The notes under the pieces: generated by a model
The model's input: the letters and a program-made list of their open reading frames with translations, nothing else
Databases searched by the model: none
Told to the model about the DNA's origin: nothing
Translations under genes and position numbers: made by a program
In this document: one piece after another, positions 1-3,792 of the stretch
How positions within the stretch are numbered: position 1 is the stretch's first letter
Layout: each line of letters opens with the position of its first letter
NCBI GenBank assembly: GCA_041686695.1
Contig: JAWLDJ010000138.1
Coordinates: forward strand, 1-5,612
DNA length: 5,612 bases
Direction: 5' to 3'
Source of the DNA: T1Sed10-7 sp041686695
Lineage (GTDB): Bacteria > Actinomycetota > Nitriliruptoria > Nitriliruptorales > Nitriliruptoraceae

Positions 1-2
1 CC

Positions 3-377
3 GGCTACCGGGAGCTCGACGCAGCCCTCGGTGACCTCGAGGTGGCCGGCGATCCCGTCGACGTCCTCGCCGCAGCGATCGACCGCTACCTCGCGTTCTG
101 CGAGGCCAACGTCCCGCGGTACCAGCTGCTGTTCACGCGGGCGATCCCCGATTGGAAGCCGTCCCCAGCGGCCTACGCGGTCTCCGTGGCGTCCTACGAG
201 CGGATGACGGTCCTCCTCGCCGAGGTGGGCATCGAACGCCATGAGGACATCGACCTGCTGACCGCGCTCACCTCCGGCATGGCCGCCCAGCAGCTGGCCA
301 ACGATCTCGGTGGTGGCCGCTGGCGTCGACTCAGCCGCTCGGCGGCCCAGATGCTGCTCTCGCACGTGAGGAGTTGA
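3..377 (+). CDS. TetR/AcrR-family transcriptional regulator, C-terminal part (5' end outside window)
   Basis: The reading frame is open from the left edge to a TGA at 375-377, giving 124 residues of the C-terminal half of a protein. A GTG at 42 lies in this frame, but the frame is already coding-like upstream of it, so the gene most likely starts outside the window. What is visible is all-helical and resembles the ligand-binding and dimerisation domain of TetR regulators. It has the pattern 'YLAFCEANVPRYQLLFTRAI' followed by 'DW.PS', and later 'TALTSGMAAQQLANDLGGG', which is typical of TetR C-terminal (WHG-like) domains. The DNA-binding helix-turn-helix would be in the missing N-terminus. The stop is 2 nt before the ATG of the MDMPI-like gene, so the two are probably co-transcribed and the regulator may control that operon (inference). 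The effector is unknown. A generic helical protein is the alternative, but the family match is good. Confidence 0.78.
   Translation, partial: GYRELDAALGDLEVAGDPVDVLAAAIDRYLAFCEANVPRYQLLFTRAIPDWKPSPAAYAVSVASYERMTVLLAEVGIERHEDIDLLTALTSGMAAQQLANDLGGGRWRRLSRSAAQMLLSHVRS
368..373 (+). promoter_or_regulatory. Ribosome binding site of the MDMPI-like gene
   Basis: GAGGAG lies inside the last codons of the TetR gene, 6 nt before the ATG at 380. It decides between the TTG at 374 and the ATG at 380 in favour of the ATG, and indicates that the two genes share a transcript. Confidence 0.65.
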
Positions 378-379
378 GT

Positions 380-1195
380 ATGGAACTGCCCACCGAACGT
401 CAGATGGATGCCCTGCAGCGCATCTCCCGCGACACCGACGCCCGCGAGGTGGCCTCCGCGGCCTACGGGCGGCTCGTGACGCTGCTGGAGCGTCTGGAAC
501 CCGCCGATTGGGAGCAGCCGACCGAGTGCGACGGGTGGGACGTGGCTGCCATGGTGGGCCACCTGATCGGCGCCGCCAAGGCGGGGGCATCGCTGCGGGA
601 GAACCTGCGGCAACAACGGCACGGCAAGCGCGGTGCGGCCCGGTTCGGTGGCAACGGTCTGGACGCTGCCAACGACCTGCAGGTCCGCGAGCACGCGGAC
701 CTGCGGCCGCAGGAGCGGATCGCCGCCCTGCGTCAGGTGGCACCGGCCGCCGTGGACGGCAGGCTCGGGCTCCCGCGGGTGCTGCGACGCGTTCCGGTCC
801 CGCTGGACGCCGGCGGCTCGACGGCCAGCGGCATGCCGTCACGGTTGTTCCTCGGCGAACTGATGGACGTCAGCTACACCCGCGACGTGTGGCTGCACAC
901 GGTCGACATCGCGCGTGCGACCTCGGTGGCCTACGAACCCGATCCGGACGTCGACGGTCGCATCGTCGAGGACGTTGTGGCGGAGTGGGCCGGGCGGCAC
1001 GGCCAGCCCGTCGGTCTCGTGCTCGAGGGCCCCGCGGGCGGACGGTTCCGGCAGGGTGTCGGCGGGGTCGACCTCCGGCTCGATGCGATCGAGTTCTGCC
1101 GGATCCTGTCCGGCCGTGCGGAGCCGCCGATCGAGGGTGCCGACGGGGAGGCCGCAGTCGGGCGGCGGCTGTTGACGACGCGGCTCGTGTTCTGA
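380..1195 (+). CDS. Maleylpyruvate isomerase family mycothiol-dependent enzyme-like protein (DinB/MDMPI fold)
   Basis: This is a 271-residue protein. I chose the ATG at 380 because GAGGAG at 368-373 sits 6 nt upstream. The TTG at 374 would leave no room for that ribosome binding site and overlaps the preceding stop. The N-terminal half has the family signature 'CDGWDVAAMVGHLIG' (residues 50-64, with His61) and later 'YTRDVWLHTVDIARA' (166-180, with His173). In characterised mycothiol-dependent maleylpyruvate isomerase, zinc is held by His, Glu and His, the last two spaced E-x3-H. Here the equivalent of Glu is Asp169 (D-x3-H), so zinc binding is plausible but altered. Residues from about 200 on look like the usual C-terminal SCP2-like lobe ('VGLVLEGPAGGRFRQG' and 'DAIEFCRILSGRA'). 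The length fits the family. Most members have no proven substrate, so a thiol-dependent isomerase or transferase in the cytoplasm is only a family-level guess. The gene is 2 nt downstream of a TetR-type regulator. It also carries an unusual palindrome cluster at 674-713. Confidence 0.83.
   Translation: MELPTERQMDALQRISRDTDAREVASAAYGRLVTLLERLEPADWEQPTECDGWDVAAMVGHLIGAAKAGASLRENLRQQRHGKRGAARFGGNGLDAANDLQVREHADLRPQERIAALRQVAPAAVDGRLGLPRVLRRVPVPLDAGGSTASGMPSRLFLGELMDVSYTRDVWLHTVDIARATSVAYEPDPDVDGRIVEDVVAEWAGRHGQPVGLVLEGPAGGRFRQGVGGVDLRLDAIEFCRILSGRAEPPIEGADGEAAVGRRLLTTRLVF
674..713. repeat. Cluster of three overlapping perfect palindromes inside a coding region
   Basis: Three perfect inverted repeats lie back to back. 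GACCTGCAGGTC is a 12-bp palindrome at 674-685. An 11-bp arm GCAGGTCCGCG at 679-689 is matched by its exact complement at 694-704, with the 4-nt loop AGCA. CCTGCGGCCGCAGG is a 14-bp palindrome at 700-713. The heptamer GACCTGC occurs at 674-680 and 698-704, and its complement at 679-685. The frame stays open and encodes LQVREHADLRPQE, so the region remains coding. The 26-nt central element would form a strong RNA hairpin. Function is unknown; it may be a chance product of GC-rich codons. Confidence 0.7.
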
Positions 1196-1249
1196 GGCTG
1201 CCCGGTTCGTGTCAGCGGTTGCGGCCCCCGGGGTGCTGCGCGCGGGGGG
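1196..1249. terminator. Convergent intergenic region, possible bidirectional terminator
   Basis: The 54 bp between the convergent stop codons of the MDMPI-like gene and proline dehydrogenase hold an imperfect GC-rich stem at about 1221-1239 (GCGGCCCC pairing with GGGGTGCTGC, including one G-T pair and one mismatch). There is no T-run on either strand, so this would be at best a weak, U-less terminator. The placement is right, but the structural evidence is thin. Confidence 0.25.
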
Positions 1250-2173
1250 TCAGGGCAGGAGCGCGCGCGCGAAGAACACGACGTTGGCGGGACGCTCGGC
1301 CAGCCGGCGCACGAAGTACGGGTACCAGGCGTCACCGAAGGGCACGTAGATGCACACCTGCTCCCCGATGGCCACCAGGCGCTCCTGCACGTCCGTACGG
1401 ATCCCGTACAGCATCTGGAACTCGTAGGCGTCGGTCCCGCGATCGAGCTCGCGCGCCTCGCGACGGATGGCCCCGATCAGCCGGTGGTCGTGGGTGGCGA
1501 AACGTGGATAGCTCCCCGACTCGAGCAGCAGGCGGGCGCACCGGTGGTAGGCCGCGTCGATGTCCTCCCGGCGCTGGTGGGCGATGCTGGGTGCCTCGGC
1601 GTAGGCCCCCTTGCACAGCCGCAGGCTCGCGCCCAGCGCGTTCAGCCGGGCGATGTCGTCCGGCGTGCGGTGCAGCGCTGACTGGATCGCGCACCCGACG
1701 TGACGGTGCCCCTCCTCGTGCAGCGACTCGACCAGCTCGATGGTGCCGTCGACCGTGGTCGCGTCCTCCATGTCCAGCGTGAGGTGCAGCCCGGCCTCGC
1801 CAGCGGCGGCTGCCAGCCCGGACAGCCGCTGCCGTGTGCGGCCGAGATCCTGACCCGCGCCCAGCTGGCTGGGTTTGATCGAGATCCCGCTGGTCAGGCG
1901 TTGGGACGCCATCGCGGCGATGACCGTGTCGTAGTCGTGCGCCGCCCGGTCGGCATCCGTATCGCTGCGGACCTTCTCGCCGACCAGATCGAGGCTGACG
2001 GTGCGGCCCCCGGCGTTGAGGGACCTCGCCACCTCGGTCGCCTCGCCGAGGTGCTCGCCCGCGATGAAGCGGTGGGCGATGCGACCGGTGAGTTGCCCGG
2101 TGATCCCGCCGTTGGTCGCCAACTCCTGCAGTCGGTCGCTCTCTGAGGCACGGACGAGGAGCTTGGAGACCAT
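1250..2173 (-). CDS. Proline dehydrogenase (monofunctional, FAD-dependent PRODH)
   Basis: This 307-residue protein oxidises L-proline to pyrroline-5-carboxylate using FAD and passes electrons to the respiratory chain, normally at the inner face of the membrane. The whole PRODH barrel is present: 'SIKPSQLG' (98-105, Lys100), 'LDMEDATT' (133-140, Asp134), 'LRLCKGAYAE' (184-193), 'FATHD' (225-229), 'YEFQMLYGIR' (250-259) and 'CIYVPFGDAWYPYFVRRLAERPAN' in part (274-297), with Tyr276 and the Arg289-Arg290 pair that hold substrate. These match the conserved Lys/Asp/Tyr/Arg-Arg set of bacterial PRODH. Length matches single-domain enzymes such as mycobacterial PruB; there is no fused P5C dehydrogenase as in PutA. 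I chose ATG at 2173; an in-frame GTG at 2200 is possible. Neither has a strong ribosome binding site, and the frame stays open to 2686 without family resemblance. It is divergent from the DoxX-like gene and convergent with the MDMPI-like gene, so it is probably transcribed alone. Confidence 0.95.
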   Translation of the reverse strand: MVSKLLVRASESDRLQELATNGGITGQLTGRIAHRFIAGEHLGEATEVARSLNAGGRTVSLDLVGEKVRSDTDADRAAHDYDTVIAAMASQRLTSGISIKPSQLGAGQDLGRTRQRLSGLAAAAGEAGLHLTLDMEDATTVDGTIELVESLHEEGHRHVGCAIQSALHRTPDDIARLNALGASLRLCKGAYAEAPSIAHQRREDIDAAYHRCARLLLESGSYPRFATHDHRLIGAIRREARELDRGTDAYEFQMLYGIRTDVQERLVAIGEQVCIYVPFGDAWYPYFVRRLAERPANVVFFARALLP

Positions 2174-2252
2174 GGCGCTGTCCAGGTGCTGGCTCGGCAC
2201 GACCCGGTGTGGTCGCGGGGCGCCACCGGGCGGCGATGGCGACCGGCCATGG

Positions 2253-2258
2253 AGTGTA
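2253..2258 (-). promoter_or_regulatory. Candidate -10 element for proline dehydrogenase
   Basis: On the minus strand TACACT (fits TANNNT) reads from 2258 down to 2253. It would place a transcription start near 2246, giving a leader of roughly 70 nt before the ATG at 2173, or about 45 nt before the GTG at 2200. I see no convincing -35 hexamer, so this is only a positional candidate in the 127-bp divergent region. Confidence 0.3.
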
Positions 2259-2287
2259 GGTCCCCCGACCGTGCGCCGGGCCCGCGC

Positions 2288-2293
2288 TACCTT
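2288..2293 (+). promoter_or_regulatory. Candidate -10 element for a leaderless DoxX-like transcript
   Basis: TACCTT (TANNNT) ends 7 nt before the ATG at 2301. That is the spacing seen when transcription starts on the A of the start codon. There is no Shine-Dalgarno-like purine run between it and the ATG. Leaderless genes with exactly this arrangement are common in actinobacteria. The -35 region (about 2265-2270, CCGACC) is poor. Confidence 0.45.
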
Positions 2294-2300
2294 CCTGGCC

Positions 2301-2723
2301 ATGGCAGTGACGAGCACGGTGCCGACCAGCGCCCTGGCGACCGCAGCACGCTGGCTGCTGGCTCTGTTCCTGCTGGTTGCCGGCACCGGGCACTTCATCG
2401 CCTCCGACACCTTCCTCGCCCAGGTGCCGCCGTGGCTCCCCGCCCGGTTGGCGATCGTGTACGTCTCCGGGGTCGTCGAACTGGTCCTCGGGGGCGCCCT
2501 GCTGGCCGTGCGCCGGCATCGGGTGCTGGTCGGGTGGGTCGTGGCCGCCTTCTTCGTCCTGGTCCTACCGGGCAACATCTCCCAGGCGGTCACCGGCACC
2601 TCGGCCTTCGGACTGGAGACCGACGCCGCCCGGTGGGGTCGGCTGGCGTTCCAGCCGGTGCTGGTCGTGTGGGCCTTGTGGAGCACCGGTGCCTGGCGGG
2701 CCTGGCGGCGGCGTTCACGGTGA
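2301..2723 (+). CDS. DoxX-family small integral membrane protein
   Basis: This is a 140-residue, very hydrophobic protein with about four predicted membrane helices, near residues 13-30, 48-70, 74-92 and 114-130. The features shared with the DoxX-like family are 'AGTGHF' at the end of helix 1 (27-32), the following loop 'FLAQVPPWLP' (38-47), 'YVSGVVELVLGGALL' (54-68) with Glu60 inside a membrane helix, and 'VLPGNI' (88-93). The C-terminus is strongly basic (RAWRRRSR), consistent with a cytoplasmic end. Family members are small inner-membrane proteins; a few are linked to redox or thiosulfate oxidation partners, but most have no assigned role, so I give none. There is no ribosome binding site before the ATG; a TANNNT box 7 nt upstream suggests a leaderless mRNA. 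It is divergent from proline dehydrogenase. The frame continues upstream to 2001, but that part overlaps the PRODH coding region and is not membrane-like. Confidence 0.8.
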   Translation: MAVTSTVPTSALATAARWLLALFLLVAGTGHFIASDTFLAQVPPWLPARLAIVYVSGVVELVLGGALLAVRRHRVLVGWVVAAFFVLVLPGNISQAVTGTSAFGLETDAARWGRLAFQPVLVVWALWSTGAWRAWRRRSR

Positions 2724-2728
2724 CCGTG
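2716..2728 (+). repeat. Short hairpin centred on the DoxX stop codon
   Basis: CACGG at 2716-2720 and CCGTG at 2724-2728 are exact complements, with the TGA stop (2721-2723) as the loop. It is only 5 bp and lacks a T-run. It could contribute to 3'-end structure or be chance. Confidence 0.4.
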
Positions 2729-2750
2729 TCAGCGGCTCGCCCGTGGTGTG

Positions 2751-2807
2751 ACCGCCCGCGAGGTGCGACGGGCCGCCCCCGAGGCTGACGGCGCATCGTC
2801 GGGCGGT
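2751..2807 (+). repeat. Long-spaced inverted repeat in the DoxX-MerR gap, possible weak terminator
   Basis: ACCGCCCG at 2751-2758 is exactly complementary to CGGGCGGT at 2800-2807, with a 41-nt loop that contains further GC-rich pairing options. It lies 28 bp after the DoxX stop. No T-run follows, so intrinsic termination is uncertain. This is the only structure I see in the first half of the 235-bp intergenic region. Confidence 0.3.
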
Positions 2808-2866
2808 GAGGGCAGCCCCACGTCCGTGCGCACCGACCGGGGTGTCGACTGCACGGCGCACACCGG

Positions 2867-2912
2867 ACAGTCTCACCCTTGACTGTTCCAGTGGACGCTG
2901 ACATGGTTGTCA
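2867..2912 (+). promoter_or_regulatory. Candidate promoter with inverted repeats upstream of the MerR operon
   Basis: TTGACT at 2879-2884, a 17-nt spacer and CATGGT at 2902-2907 form a plausible sigma-70-type promoter about 50 nt before the MerR start. Two perfect dyads sit on it. ACAGTC-N8-GACTGT (2867-2886) covers the -35 box, and TGACA-TGGT-TGTCA (2899-2912) covers the -10 box. A smaller ACTG-TTC-CAGT lies in the spacer (2882-2892). MerR proteins bind dyads within promoters and often regulate their own gene, so these are candidate operators (inference). The -10 match is mediocre. Confidence 0.45.
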
Positions 2913-2946
2913 CGAGCGGGAGTCGGGAGGCGACACCGGACCCGTC

Positions 2947-2953
2947 GAGGAAG
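2947..2953 (+). promoter_or_regulatory. Ribosome binding site of the MerR gene
   Basis: GAGGAAG ends 5 nt before the ATG at 2959 and supports that start, which also places the helix-turn-helix at the usual N-terminal position. Confidence 0.6.
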
Positions 2954-2958
2954 CACAG

Positions 2959-3780
2959 ATGGCAGAGGAGCTCGTGTTCACGGTCGATGAGCTCGCTGCT
3001 GCCGCTGGGCTCCCGGTCCGCACCGTCCGGCACTACCAGTCCGAGAAGCTGCTGCCCGCACCGTCCCGTCAGGGCCGCATCGCCCTGTACCGGACCGACC
3101 ACCTCGAACGGCTCCAGCTGATCGCCCGGTTGCAGGACCGTGGGCTCAAGCTGGCCGCCATCCGCGACGCCTTCCGCCGCGCCGAGAAGGGCGAGCTGTG
3201 GCTGGACGACTGGCTCGGTGTCGGTGACGAGCTGCGTGCCCCGTGGTCCGAGGAGCGCCCGGTCGTGCTGTCCGAGTCCGAGCTCGCCGAGCGGGTGGAG
3301 CATCGGCCGGGGACCGTCGCCGCCCTGGTGCGTGCCGGGGTGATCCGGCGCCAGCAGGGCCTGTCCGACACCTACCTCGTCCCGTCACCGGCGGCGCTGG
3401 ACATCACCCTCGAACTCGACCGCGCGGGCGTGGACATCGACACCGCGACCGAGGCCGCCGAGATCATGCGCAAGCACCTCAAGCGGACCAGCGCCGAGCT
3501 CGTCGAGCACTTCCTCGCGCGTGCCGGCGCCGGTTTCGCCCGACGCGGCTCGGCCGGGGACATCGCCGAGGCACTCAAGGCGCTGCGCCCGCTCGGTGCC
3601 CGCGCCATCCAGCTGGTGTTCACCCAGGAGATCGAGCGCTCCCTCAGGGAGGCCGCCGAGCAGGGCCGCATCACCCCGTCGCCAGCGCCAGCGCCGGACC
3701 CCCACGGACAGGACCGTGCGACCGGTGTCGACGCCGCCCGAGAGTCGGCAACACAGGACGGGTCCACCGCGACCCACTGA
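2959..3780 (+). CDS. MerR-family transcriptional regulator
   Basis: This 273-residue protein begins with a classic MerR winged helix-turn-helix: 'FTVDELAAAAGLPVRTVRHYQSEKLLP' in part (7-33), the wing 'GRIALYRTDHLERL' (39-52), and 'LIARLQDRGLKLAAIRDAF' (54-72). Residues about 100-170 look like a second winged-helix-like module ('LSESELAERV' then 'TVAALVRAGVI' and 'YLVPSPAALDITLELDRAGV'). A helical region (about 170-235) is likely involved in dimerisation or ligand binding. The last 35 or so residues are a Pro/Ala-rich, polar, probably disordered tail that includes SPAPAPDP. The protein has no cysteine at all, so it is not a thiol-based metal or redox sensor of the MerR or SoxR kind. Its effector is unknown. 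It ends 12 nt before the flavin oxidoreductase gene and very likely regulates and is co-transcribed with it (inference from spacing and strand). Inverted repeats overlap its own candidate promoter. Confidence 0.9.
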   Translation: MAEELVFTVDELAAAAGLPVRTVRHYQSEKLLPAPSRQGRIALYRTDHLERLQLIARLQDRGLKLAAIRDAFRRAEKGELWLDDWLGVGDELRAPWSEERPVVLSESELAERVEHRPGTVAALVRAGVIRRQQGLSDTYLVPSPAALDITLELDRAGVDIDTATEAAEIMRKHLKRTSAELVEHFLARAGAGFARRGSAGDIAEALKALRPLGARAIQLVFTQEIERSLREAAEQGRITPSPAPAPDPHGQDRATGVDAARESATQDGSTATH

Positions 3781-3792
3781 TCGGAACCCAGC

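Noticed and set aside
508..1782. 424-residue plus-strand open frame crossing the MDMPI-like gene and the 3' part of proline dehydrogenase
   Set aside because: It is very Arg/Ala/Gly/Pro-rich, overlaps two clear genes in other frames, and has no domain resemblance.
2001..2300. Longer DoxX-like protein starting at 2001
   Set aside because: The extra 100 residues overlap the PRODH coding region, are not hydrophobic, and a good leaderless start exists at 2301.
1332..2519. 395-residue minus-strand open frame overlapping proline dehydrogenase and the DoxX-like gene
   Set aside because: It is an out-of-frame shadow of proline dehydrogenase; the PRODH motifs are all in the other frame.
2174..2686. 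N-terminal extension of proline dehydrogenase to an upstream start at 2686
   Set aside because: The extension runs antisense through the DoxX-like gene, is low-complexity Arg/Ser/Thr/Pro sequence, and single-domain PRODH has the expected length from the ATG at 2173.
2843..2958. HspR-type heat-shock operator near CTTGACT
   Set aside because: The expected partner ACTCAAG 7 nt downstream is absent, and no chaperone gene follows.
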